64,000 nt of DNA from Thermoflavifilum sp. Its GTDB lineage: Bacteria; Bacteroidota; Bacteroidia; Chitinophagales; Chitinophagaceae. The DNA is taken from the NCBI RefSeq assembly GCF_014961315.1, contig NZ_CP063141.1:682001-746000 (forward strand), in the 5' to 3' direction. Under the pieces are notes generated by a model. That model was not told the origin of the DNA, searched no databases, and saw only the letters and a program-made list of their open reading frames with translations. The position numbers were made by a program, and so were the translations under genes. Shown here piece by piece: positions 56,252 through 64,000 of the stretch (the stretch's first letter is position 1; the number at the start of each line of letters is the position of its first letter).

Positions 56252-56991
56252 AAGTTAAACATTTTCATGCCTGGTTTGGCGATCACGAAGTGGTCAAAGA
56301 TGTGAATCTCACCCTTTATCGAAACAAAGTCATTGCAGTGATGGGTCCTTCGGGTTGTGGCAAAACCACCTTTCTGCGTTGCATCAACCGCATGCACGAA
56401 CTCACACCGGGGGCCCGTACGCAAGGCGAAATCTTACTGGAAGGCGAAAATATCTATGAAATGTCGCCCATCGTGCTGCGATTGCGGGTGGGCATGGTGT
56501 TCCAGCGACCCAATCCGTTTCCGCATCTCACCATTTATGAGAATGTACTGGCCGGTTATCTACTGAATAATATTCCCTTAAGCCGAACCGAAAAAGATGC
56601 TATCGTGGAAGATTCTCTGCGAAAAGCCGCGCTGTGGAATGAAGTCAAAGACAATCTCAAGAAAAAAGGTAATTTTCTTTCCGGTGGTCAACAACAACGC
56701 CTGTGTATTGCACGCGCCATAGCCATGAAACCCGATATCCTGTTGCTTGATGAGCCCACATCGGCACTGGATCCCATATCAACAGCCGGAATTGAAGAGC
56801 TTACGCAGGAATTAAAGAAAAATTATACCTTAATTCTCGTTACCCATAATATGCAACAGGCTGCACGGGTAAGCGATGAAACCGCATTTTTTTATATGGG
56901 TGAACTGGTAGAATTCGCGCCTACCCGGCAAATATTTACCGCACCCCGGGATCAACGCACTCAGAATTATATTACCGGACGTTTTAGTTAA
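56233..56991 (+). CDS. pstB: Phosphate ABC transporter ATP-binding protein
   Basis: 252 residues from MERPILEVKHFHAWFGDHE at 56233, overlapping the pstA stop; upstream in-frame codons lie within pstA. Walker A GPSGCGKTTFLRCINRMHEL, Q-loop VGMVFQRPNPFPHLTIYENV, signature LSGGQQQRLCIARAIAM, Walker B ILLLDEPTSALDP, and the switch His in LVTHNMQQAARVSD. Energises PstCA. Confidence 0.98.
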   Translation: MERPILEVKHFHAWFGDHEVVKDVNLTLYRNKVIAVMGPSGCGKTTFLRCINRMHELTPGARTQGEILLEGENIYEMSPIVLRLRVGMVFQRPNPFPHLTIYENVLAGYLLNNIPLSRTEKDAIVEDSLRKAALWNEVKDNLKKKGNFLSGGQQQRLCIARAIAMKPDILLLDEPTSALDPISTAGIEELTQELKKNYTLILVTHNMQQAARVSDETAFFYMGELVEFAPTRQIFTAPRDQRTQNYITGRFS

Positions 56992-56997
56992 AAACTT

Positions 56998-57666
56998 ATG
57001 ACAGCACTCGAACACGCGTTGAAAGAATTAAAAGATGATGTGATTCTGATGTGGATCATGGTGGAAGCGCAACTCCAAGCCGCACACAAAGCCATGCTGG
57101 AATACGACCAGCATCTGGCACGTGAAGTCATGCAAAAAGAAAAACGCATCAATGCTTATGAACTGAAAATTGATGAACAATGTGAAGATATTCTGGCCCG
57201 CTATCAACCCGTGGCCGTCGATTTGCGATTTTTACTGGCGGTTTTGAAAATTAACGCCAATCTGGAACGTACGGCCGATATAGCCGATGGTATTGCCCGC
57301 TATGTGATAGATGCGCCTGAGGGTTTTGATCACGATTTGTTGCAATCCACACATCTGCTCGATATGTACACCGAAGGCATGACCATGCTCTCCGATACGC
57401 GGATTGCTTTTGAAAGAGAAGATACCGCCCTGGCACGTAGCATTTTCCAGCGTGATGAAATCATCGATACCTACAACCTTCAGGCACTGGATATCGTAAC
57501 CGAACATCTGCAGCAAGGCTCTGCTCACATCAGGCAGGAACTGCTGGTGCTTTCCATCATTCGCAAGCTGGAACGCGTGGGCGACCAGGCAAAAAACCTT
57601 GCAGAGGAAATTATTTTTTACGTGGAAGCTAAAGTATTGAAACACCACTCCCGAAAAGAACTGTAA
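56998..57666 (+). CDS. phoU: Phosphate signalling/transport regulator PhoU
   Basis: 222 residues, two three-helix PhoU repeats with metal-binding motifs: MQKEKRINAYELKIDEQCEDIL, ILARYQPVAVDLRFLLAVLKINANLERTADIADGIAR (in pieces) and IRKLERVGDQAKNLAEEIIFYVEAK. Couples Pst to the PhoR/PhoB-type kinase pathway, whose genes are not in the window. It starts 6 nt after pstB and ends the operon; no intrinsic terminator is clear. Confidence 0.96.
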   Translation: MTALEHALKELKDDVILMWIMVEAQLQAAHKAMLEYDQHLAREVMQKEKRINAYELKIDEQCEDILARYQPVAVDLRFLLAVLKINANLERTADIADGIARYVIDAPEGFDHDLLQSTHLLDMYTEGMTMLSDTRIAFEREDTALARSIFQRDEIIDTYNLQALDIVTEHLQQGSAHIRQELLVLSIIRKLERVGDQAKNLAEEIIFYVEAKVLKHHSRKEL

Positions 57667-57791
57667 ACCTTCACAGTCTTGCTTATTCCATCATCCGCCA
57701 TGATTCACCATCAAGGTCAAATGCTGTACCGTTAGCATAATCCGGCTATTTACATGCTTTTATGGAACTTTGTGGAAAGCCCGCACCGTTC

Positions 57792-59822
57792 ATGTCTGTT
57801 TACACCAATGCATTGATACACAGCACGAGCCCCTATCTGCTGCAACACGCCCATAATCCGGTAAACTGGTATCCATGGGGTGAAGAAGCCCTGCAAAAAG
57901 CACAGCAAGAAAATAAATTGCTTATCATCAGCATCGGCTACGCCGCCTGCCACTGGTGCCATGTGATGGAAAAAGAAATTTTTTCCGATGAAGCTGTAGC
58001 AGCATTTATGAATGCACATTTCGTTTCCATCAAAGTAGATAGGGAAGAACGTCCTGATCTGGATCAACTCTATATGCAGGCCTGCCTGCTCATCAACGGC
58101 CATGGCGGCTGGCCTTTGAATGCTTTTGCCCTGCCCGATGGGAAGCCTTTTTATGCCGTAACCTATTTACCTAAAAAGCAATGGCTGCATGTATTGCAAC
58201 AGATTGTTGAGCTGCATCAACAAAACCCCGAGCAATGGATCACGCAGGCCCAGCATTTAGCTGAAGGCATCCAGCAAAGCTTTCTACTTCCCCGACTCAA
58301 CGAAGCAACCGGCAACAAACCCTTGCGCGATAGCTACAGCGCTTTGTTCGAAAAAATCAAACCATCCATCGATTTCACCTGGGGCGGATTGAATCGGGCA
58401 CCTAAATTTCCCATGCCCGCCGTATGGGAATTCCTGTTGCAATATGCATATTTTACGCATCAACAGGATGCCTTACAGGCCGTGCTTATCACACTCAATC
58501 GGATGGCGATGGGTGGATTGTACGATCAAATTGGCGGCGGTTTTTGTAGATATGCAACCGACATTTACTGGCGTATCCCGCATTTCGAAAAAATGCTCTA
58601 CGATAATGCTCAACTGATCAGCCTTTATGCACATGCTTATCAGCTCAACCCTCAACAACGCTTTGCCGATGTCATCCGCCAAACACTTGCGTTCATCCAG
58701 CGAGAGCTTACCGATGCTTCAGGAGCATGCTACTCATCAATCGATGCAGATAGTGAAGGGGAGGAAGGCAAATTTTATGTGTGGACGGAAAATGAAATTC
58801 GCCAGCTTTTAGATGATAAAACGGCTGAGCTGATACTTGCTTATTTCCACATCACGCCTCAGGGCAACTGGGAGGATGGAAAGAATGTACTATACATAAC
58901 AGAAGATGATCACTCGTTTGCCAGGGCACATCAACTGCATGTAACGGAATGGCAATCGATTTTAAAACAGGCAAAACAAAAATTATTTACTTACCGCACA
59001 ACACGCGTACGTCCTGCAACGGATACGAAAATCATCACGGCATGGAATGCTTTGATGATAAAGGCTTATGTGGATGCTTACCGGGCACTGGGTGAACAAA
59101 TCTATCTGGACAGGGCTTTACGCATCATCAGTTTCATCGAAAAATCCATGCAACATCCCGACGGGGGCTTGTGGAGAAATTATGCACAGGGCAAACCCGG
59201 TGTTGCAGGCATGCTCGACGACTATGCTTTTCTTGCCGAAGCCTATCTGGAATGGTACCAGATCAGCTTTGATATCCACTGGTTGCATCGTGCAGATGCA
59301 CTGGTTCAGTTTGCGATGCAGCATTTCACACATCCGGCTAGTCCTTGCTTTTTCTATACCTCCGATCAGCTAAATCCTGCAGCTGGTCTTCGTATCATGG
59401 AAATGGAAGACCAGGTCATTCCCTCATCTAATGCGGTCATGGCACATGTGCTGTATCGACTGGGCATCTATCTTCAGCATGATCCTTATACCGAACATGC
59501 CATGCAAATGCTGGAGTCGGTGCTTGCTCAAATTGATTCCTCGCCTATTTACATGTCCAGATGGGCACAGCTGCTGGGCCTGACAGGCCATGGCATATAC
59601 GAAATTGCTATCCTGGGTCATGCTGCTCGTGCTATGGCTCTGGAAATGCAAAAACATTTTTTACCTGATTGTTTGTACATGGGTGGGACCGACGAAAACC
59701 TCCCATTACTGCAACATAAACGGATTTCCGGTCAGACCCGTATATACATTTGCCGCAATCATATTTGCCTGGCACCGGTACAATCGGTAGAAGAGGCGCT
59801 GGCACAGATAGGTGCCTGCTAA
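57792..59822 (+). CDS. Thioredoxin-domain YyaL/DUF255 family protein
   Basis: 676 residues from [20 protein letters not shown] at 57792; an in-frame ATG at 57762 is less typical of the family. The N-terminal DUF255 thioredoxin-like domain has [17 protein letters not shown] and [12 protein letters not shown] with Cys53 and Cys56. The rest is an alpha/alpha toroid like N-acylglucosamine 2-epimerase/glycosidase folds ([33 protein letters not shown] in pieces, [37 protein letters not shown]). Known also as spermatogenesis-associated protein 20-like. Function unsettled. Cytoplasmic, apparently monocistronic. Confidence 0.95.
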   Translation: MSVYTNALIHSTSPYLLQHAHNPVNWYPWGEEALQKAQQENKLLIISIGYAACHWCHVMEKEIFSDEAVAAFMNAHFVSIKVDREERPDLDQLYMQACLLINGHGGWPLNAFALPDGKPFYAVTYLPKKQWLHVLQQIVELHQQNPEQWITQAQHLAEGIQQSFLLPRLNEATGNKPLRDSYSALFEKIKPSIDFTWGGLNRAPKFPMPAVWEFLLQYAYFTHQQDALQAVLITLNRMAMGGLYDQIGGGFCRYATDIYWRIPHFEKMLYDNAQLISLYAHAYQLNPQQRFADVIRQTLAFIQRELTDASGACYSSIDADSEGEEGKFYVWTENEIRQLLDDKTAELILAYFHITPQGNWEDGKNVLYITEDDHSFARAHQLHVTEWQSILKQAKQKLFTYRTTRVRPATDTKIITAWNALMIKAYVDAYRALGEQIYLDRALRIISFIEKSMQHPDGGLWRNYAQGKPGVAGMLDDYAFLAEAYLEWYQISFDIHWLHRADALVQFAMQHFTHPASPCFFYTSDQLNPAAGLRIMEMEDQVIPSSNAVMAHVLYRLGIYLQHDPYTEHAMQMLESVLAQIDSSPIYMSRWAQLLGLTGHGIYEIAILGHAARAMALEMQKHFLPDCLYMGGTDENLPLLQHKRISGQTRIYICRNHICLAPVQSVEEALAQIGAC

Positions 59823-59948
59823 TGGATATTTTTTACGAACGATCAGATGGCATGTTGATGCACGGATAAGTCGGGTGATTGGAATAATATTTTGAAGAAT
59901 TTTGAGTTATTCATAATTGTGATATATTGTCAATGACTATCACTATCC

Positions 59949-60317
59949 ATGGCAAAAAAAATATTGATTATTGAAGATGAGCCGGTGATGCTGAAAACCC
60001 TTGAGCTGTTGTTTCGCAAAAAAGGCTACGAAGTGATCACGGCCACCAACGGCAAGGAAGCTATGGAACAAATCCGTGCGCATGCACCCGATGCGGTGAT
60101 TACGGATGTGATGATGCCTTATTTGCCGGGAACGGAAATCATCAGTCGTCTCAGGCACGAATTAAAAAACGAAAAAACGCCCGTGGTGGTAATCTCGTCG
60201 GTGGAACTCGATAGCCTGGTGGAAGAAGTGTTTGCGTTAGGAGCCAATGATTTCATCCGAAAACCCATTGTGCCGGCCGAGCTGGTGGCAAGAGTAGAAA
60301 AATTGCTTGTATCATAA
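59949..60317 (+). CDS. Single-domain response regulator (REC only)
   Basis: 122 residues, receiver domain with no output domain. Acidic pocket IIEDEP, phospho-acceptor Asp53 in AVITDVMMPYLPG, Ser in VVVISSVE and Lys in DFIRKPIVPAEL. It likely acts by protein-protein contact. It starts 126 nt after the YyaL-like gene and 17 nt before the HEAT-repeat gene, making it the first gene of a putative exopolysaccharide operon. Confidence 0.92.
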   Translation: MAKKILIIEDEPVMLKTLELLFRKKGYEVITATNGKEAMEQIRAHAPDAVITDVMMPYLPGTEIISRLRHELKNEKTPVVVISSVELDSLVEEVFALGANDFIRKPIVPAELVARVEKLLVS

Positions 60318-60334
60318 CCATTCAGCAATATCCT

Positions 60335-61516
60335 ATGAACAACGTTGTAGATGTGCTGCAACATATCATTCCCTATCCATTCTGGGCGAGATATATCGCT
60401 CCCTACCAGAGCTGGTTTGAAGCACAGCCTCCTTTTATTCGTTTTGCACTGGTGGTTATTGTACTGGCTCTTGCAGCCATTCTGTTCATGTATGCCCTGC
60501 TTATCATCACCAGGCTGCACTATCACTGGAAACAACATCGAGAAACGCAATTCCGGCAAAAGGCTGAAGCATTAATCATCGAACATGTGATGCTGCACCC
60601 CGATATCGAAACTCGTTCACCCGAACAAATTACTTTACCCGACGGCATTTTCAGGCAGGCCTTAAGGCTGCAACGGCGATGGCAGAAACAGGTATTGATT
60701 GACGTGATGATGTATTATCACAAAAACTTTGCAGGCAAAACAGCACAGGTGCTGCGAAGGCTATATATTCAACTCAGGCTGGACAAACTATCTTACCGCA
60801 AGCTTCGCTCCTGGAGGTGGAACAGGAAAATTCAGGGATTACATGAGCTGGCCGAAATGCAACTGCAGGTACCCGAGGTAACCATGCTGGAACTGACCAC
60901 CAGCCGCAACCGGGTGCTACGCATGGAAGCGCAGGCCGCATATATCCGCCTCAGCAAAAACGAACCTTTTAAATTCTTTGATCATCTTACCGGAAGGCTT
61001 TTACCCTGGGAACAATTGTTTCTGTTTGAAGTGATTACCCACACGCAGGGGCTTACCATTCCCAGCTTCTCGCGCTGGTTACATTATTCGGAGAATACCG
61101 ATCTGAAATTATTTTGCCTTAAACTCATTGTACATTTCAACCAGTTCAACGCTATCCCTGCCGTAATGAAATTGCTGGAGCATCGCGATGCACAGGTCAG
61201 AGCCGCCGCTATTGATGCACTGGGACAATTAGAGGCTGTGGATGCAGAAGATCAGCTTGTACAATTGTATGTCGATCAACCCATCACCTGCCAGGTAGCC
61301 ATTCTTCGGGCACTCGGTCATATTCGCAGCGGACGATATCTGCATTTTCTCCGGGAAGAATTTCTACGCTCACAGGATTATGCCGTGCGCAAAGAAGCAG
61401 CGAGGGCACTGATCGCGCATGGTGACGAAGAGCTGATTCAAAGCCTGTTACAGCACGCTCCAGAAGAGCGGAAGCGTACCCTTGAACATTGCCTGGATCC
61501 ATTAATCAAATATTGA
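60335..61516 (+). CDS. HEAT-repeat inner-membrane protein
   Basis: 393 residues. One membrane helix at ~36-60 (FALVVIVLALAAILFMYALLI), then a basic linker and cytoplasmic alpha-solenoid. HEAT-like repeats are clearest at ~265-385: AIPAVMKLLEHRDAQVRAAAIDALGQLEAVDAEDQLVQLY and TCQVAILRALGHIRSGRYLHFLREEFLRSQDYAVRKEAARAL, in successive ~30-residue helix pairs. HEAT scaffolds mediate protein contacts, so it may link the REC protein before it and the glycosyltransferase after it (1-nt gap). No enzymatic motif seen. Confidence 0.85.
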   Translation: MNNVVDVLQHIIPYPFWARYIAPYQSWFEAQPPFIRFALVVIVLALAAILFMYALLIITRLHYHWKQHRETQFRQKAEALIIEHVMLHPDIETRSPEQITLPDGIFRQALRLQRRWQKQVLIDVMMYYHKNFAGKTAQVLRRLYIQLRLDKLSYRKLRSWRWNRKIQGLHELAEMQLQVPEVTMLELTTSRNRVLRMEAQAAYIRLSKNEPFKFFDHLTGRLLPWEQLFLFEVITHTQGLTIPSFSRWLHYSENTDLKLFCLKLIVHFNQFNAIPAVMKLLEHRDAQVRAAAIDALGQLEAVDAEDQLVQLYVDQPITCQVAILRALGHIRSGRYLHFLREEFLRSQDYAVRKEAARALIAHGDEELIQSLLQHAPEERKRTLEHCLDPLIKY

Positions 61517-61517
61517 A

Positions 61518-62999
61518 ATGATGCTGTTGAATTTTACCATATCCCATCTCTGGCACCAGCTGCAAAGTCTATACGAAGGATTTATCTTTTACTACGCGGC
61601 GGCTATCATGTCGCTCTACGTGATCCTGGCCATTTTTTCAGCACTGGCCATCCGGCAATTTAAACGCCGTAACAGTTTTGTGGACTATAAATCCATCCTC
61701 AACTCCCCTCATGCACCGGGCATATCCGTCATCGCCCCCGCTTACAATGAGGGCGCCACCATTATCGACAATGTGCATTCCCTGCTCACCTTGAACTACG
61801 CCAAATTTGAAGTGATTATCGTGAACGATGGCAGTACCGACGATACGCTGGAAAAATTGATTCGCGAATTCGAACTGGTTCCCGTGAAATTCGACTACCA
61901 GGAACGTATCGTCACCCGTCCGGTGAAGCGGGTATTCCGCTCTACCAATCCGGCTTATTCCAAACTGATTGTGGTGGATAAGGAAAACGGAAAGAGCAAG
62001 GCCGATGCATCGAACGCAGGCATCAACGTAGCATCCTATCCGCTTTTCCTCTGTACGGATGTGGATTGCATCATCGAAAAAAATACCCTGTTGCACATGG
62101 TGAAGCCCTTCCTGGAAGAAAAAATTCGGGTCATTGCCGTTGGGGCTACCATCCGCATCGCCAACTCCTGTGAAGTAGATCAGGGTGTATTATTGCGCGT
62201 GATCCCGCCTAAGAAATTATTGCCTCGCTTTCAGGAACTGGAATATATCCGTTCGTTCCTGCTGGGTCGCATGGCCTGGAGCCAGATGAACGGGTTGATC
62301 ATCGTGAGCGGAGGACTGGGATTGTTCGACAAAGAGATCGTCATCAATGCCGGAGGATACGACCATACGTCTTTTGCCGAAGATATGGAAATGATTACCC
62401 GTATGCGGCGTTACATGGAAGAAAACAAACTGCCTTACCGGGTGCGCTACATACCCAACTCTCAGTGCTGGACCGAAGGACCGGCCACACTGAAAGTATT
62501 CAGCAAACAACGCACCCGCTGGGCAAGAGGATTGATTCAATGTCTTCATGTACATCGCCGTGTGATCGGCAATCCGAAATACGGCATCATGGGCCTGCTT
62601 ACTTATCCCTATATGGTATTGTTTGAATGGATGGCCCCTTTTCTGGAATTAACAGGACTCATCTTCTATCTGGTCTCCGGCCTTTCGGGAACAATCAATT
62701 GGACACATGCCCTGATCCTGTTGCTCTACGTATATAGCTTTTCTGTAGCCATTACCACCATAGCTGTATTATGGGATCAACTTACTTTCAAATATTACGA
62801 CAGCGTATGGCAGGTTATGGGACTTTGTTTGATGGCCATTGTCGAACCTATCCTGTATCATCCGTTAAATGTATTTTTCTCCATCCGTGGAAATTATTTT
62901 TATTTCACAGGAAAAAAACTGGCATGGGGCAATATGTCGCGTCAGGGCTTTGCTCGCCGACAGGCAGCTCCAGTCCAGCCTTCGGAGGCATCATCCTGA
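61518..62999 (+). CDS. Processive family-2 glycosyltransferase (PgaC/IcaA-like membrane synthase)
   Basis: 493 residues. Two N-terminal membrane segments (~20-46) precede a GT2 catalytic domain: APAYNEGATI at 73-82, VNDGSTDD at 102-109, DVD metal motif at 181-183 in LCTDVDCII, catalytic FAEDMEM (Glu288-Asp289) and Q331-R-T-R-W335. Four C-terminal helices follow (for example LILLLYVYSFSVAITTIAVL). The QxxRW motif marks a processive beta-linked polymer synthase such as poly-beta-1,6-GlcNAc, hyaluronan or cellulose-like enzymes. Polymer identity unknown. It starts 1 nt after the HEAT gene. Confidence 0.94.
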   Translation: MMLLNFTISHLWHQLQSLYEGFIFYYAAAIMSLYVILAIFSALAIRQFKRRNSFVDYKSILNSPHAPGISVIAPAYNEGATIIDNVHSLLTLNYAKFEVIIVNDGSTDDTLEKLIREFELVPVKFDYQERIVTRPVKRVFRSTNPAYSKLIVVDKENGKSKADASNAGINVASYPLFLCTDVDCIIEKNTLLHMVKPFLEEKIRVIAVGATIRIANSCEVDQGVLLRVIPPKKLLPRFQELEYIRSFLLGRMAWSQMNGLIIVSGGLGLFDKEIVINAGGYDHTSFAEDMEMITRMRRYMEENKLPYRVRYIPNSQCWTEGPATLKVFSKQRTRWARGLIQCLHVHRRVIGNPKYGIMGLLTYPYMVLFEWMAPFLELTGLIFYLVSGLSGTINWTHALILLLYVYSFSVAITTIAVLWDQLTFKYYDSVWQVMGLCLMAIVEPILYHPLNVFFSIRGNYFYFTGKKLAWGNMSRQGFARRQAAPVQPSEASS

Positions 63000-63016
63000 A
63001 CGCTACGGCAAAAACT

Positions 63017-64000
63017 ATGTGGCACATCATCTACCCAAACCGCCTTTTACGCCTGTTCTGCAGCATGTTTATGAGTATGCTGCTTATATTAAGCTTTCAA
63101 CGCCTGCCGGCACAAAAACTTTCATCAGACGACCTGTTAAAACAGGCGCTCTATGAAACCCAGGTGCGACATGATTACAACAAAGCCATTTCTCTGTGTA
63201 AACAGGGATTGGCTTTGAGTCCGGATTATCTGGACATCCGTCTGTTGCTGGGCCGACTGTATATGCTCACCCATCAATATGATCTGGCAAGGATTGAGCT
63301 TTCTCGTGTCCTGGCCAAACAACCTGCCAACGCCGATGCATTGAATTATCTCATCAACTTAGAAATGCAGGATAAGCACTACAACGAAGCCCTATGCTAT
63401 GCTAATATGGCGTTGTATTATTATCCCGACAGTGTGTTTTTTATTTTGAAGAAAACAGCTGCACTCAGTGCCGGGCAACAGTTTGATGAAGCGCTGCAGG
63501 TGCTTCATCAAAGCTTGAAGAAGCTGCCCGACCAGAGCCGCTTACGTAGTGCATACCTGGATCAACTCATTACGGCCGCGCGTACTTATCGGGATCAACA
63601 TAACTATATCCTGGCCCATCAATACCTGCAGCAAGCACTGCAAAACGCTCCGGATAACAGGTTGATATTAACCTATCTCATCAACCTCGAATCTGCCTAT
63701 GAACATCATGACGAGGCACTGGTGTACGCCAATCAAGCGCTGCAATACTATCCGAACGATCCTGAGTTTATCAAACGCAAGCTGGGTATCTTGCTTGCTG
63801 CAAAGCATTATCTGGAAGCTGAACAACTGGTACAGGAGCAAATGCAAAAAAATCCCACTGATCCGGCATGGAGAACACTCGCCAGCTATGTGCATTTGCA
63901 GGCTGCCCGGGCTTATGTGCATCAGATGCCACAGTATCAGTATAGCGCTGTGCTGGCCAATGATCCGGCCAACCGGGAAGCCCTTCAAGCTTTGATAAAC
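63017..64000 (+). CDS. TPR-repeat exported protein, likely YaiO/PgaA-like exporter (partial)
   Basis: 328 residues lie inside the window and the frame continues past the right edge. Signal peptide (MFMSMLLILSFQRLPAQ). TPR repeats of about 34 residues follow: AISLCKQGLALSPDYLDIRLLLGRLYMLTHQYDLARIEL, EALCYANMALYYYPDSV, HQYLQQALQNAPDNRLILTYLINLE and EALVYANQALQYYPNDPEFIKRKLG, cut here into units. YaiO-family and PgaA proteins have such N-terminal TPRs followed by an outer-membrane barrel; the barrel, if present, is outside. Start 17 nt after the synthase gene. Confidence 0.85.
   Translation, partial: MWHIIYPNRLLRLFCSMFMSMLLILSFQRLPAQKLSSDDLLKQALYETQVRHDYNKAISLCKQGLALSPDYLDIRLLLGRLYMLTHQYDLARIELSRVLAKQPANADALNYLINLEMQDKHYNEALCYANMALYYYPDSVFFILKKTAALSAGQQFDEALQVLHQSLKKLPDQSRLRSAYLDQLITAARTYRDQHNYILAHQYLQQALQNAPDNRLILTYLINLESAYEHHDEALVYANQALQYYPNDPEFIKRKLGILLAAKHYLEAEQLVQEQMQKNPTDPAWRTLASYVHLQAARAYVHQMPQYQYSAVLANDPANREALQALIN

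Noticed and set aside
1..64000. tRNA, rRNA, CRISPR, IS element, integrase and attachment-site search by eye
   Set aside because: No tRNA T-loop plus acceptor pairing, no spaced identical repeats, no transposase-like ORF and no direct-repeat borders were found.

Overview
The window is one continuous piece of a Bacteroidota chromosome. The evidence is a SusC/SusD pair, LytTR and LytS-type two-component proteins, DUF4251 and DUF4954 proteins, a SecA with a C-terminal SEC-C zinc motif, no obvious Shine-Dalgarno sequences, and repeated matches to the Bacteroidota promoter -7 element TAnnTTTG. Gene content and the mixed AT/GC composition suggest Chitinophagales/Chitinophagaceae. A thermophilic genus such as Thermoflavifilum is possible, but that is a guess from memory. 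I see no rRNA, tRNA, CRISPR array, insertion sequence, integrase or phage module. This looks like core chromosome with a few accessory islands.

Layout. 1-8.5 kb: a sensor kinase cut by the left edge, a frameshifted quinone-oxidoreductase-like gene, a glmS-DUF4954 operon and a DUF4251 lipid/periplasmic-type protein. 8.5-9.0 kb: a non-coding stretch with an 18-bp palindrome. 9-11.8 kb: a CBS protein and the classic acpP-fabF-rnc operon. 12-18.2 kb: an RND efflux operon (adaptor, pump, outer-membrane channel) plus a GNAT acetyltransferase. 18.2-22.7 kb: an alkaline-phosphatase-fold protein lacking several metal ligands, a TPR histidine kinase/LytTR regulator pair, and a stand-alone ORF resembling a type IX secretion tail. 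22.8-29.1 kb: a SusC/SusD pair with a well-placed promoter and a long leader, and a divergent Tat-exported sugar isomerase-like protein. 29-37.8 kb: superoxide dismutase, an S24-type repressor, a nucleotidyltransferase-nitronate monooxygenase-pdeM operon, glyA, and the tail of the secA-deoC-SPOR-M20 operon. 37.8-41.1 kb: secA. 41.4-44.4 kb: an oxidoreductase/isomerase/DUF1080 sugar operon. 44.4-46.6 kb: an ECF sigma/anti-sigma/Spy-like operon facing a heptad-repeat exported protein. 46.7-49.6 kb: a transketolase C-terminal half, galE and rfbA. 49.7-57.7 kb: a phosphate island. 57.8-64 kb: a YyaL-type protein and a REC-HEAT-GT2-TPR operon running off the right edge.

How the genes work together. 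The phosphate island places a low-affinity PiT/DUF47 operon back to back with a complete porin-pstSCAB-phoU operon. A triple 11-bp direct repeat of TTAACA type sits 20 bp upstream of a -7-like element before the porin, a strong candidate Pho box. The right-hand operon looks like a synthase-dependent exopolysaccharide machine: a processive family-2 glycosyltransferase, a periplasmic TPR protein, a HEAT-repeat inner-membrane protein and a single-domain response regulator. It is the best candidate here for an under-described system. The 41.4-44.4 kb operon fits the 3-keto-sugar oxidation/hydrolysis logic known from Bacteroidota.

Limits: everything was read by eye. Family names come from recognised motifs and no database or structure search was run. 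Promoter calls rest on short motif matches and are tentative.
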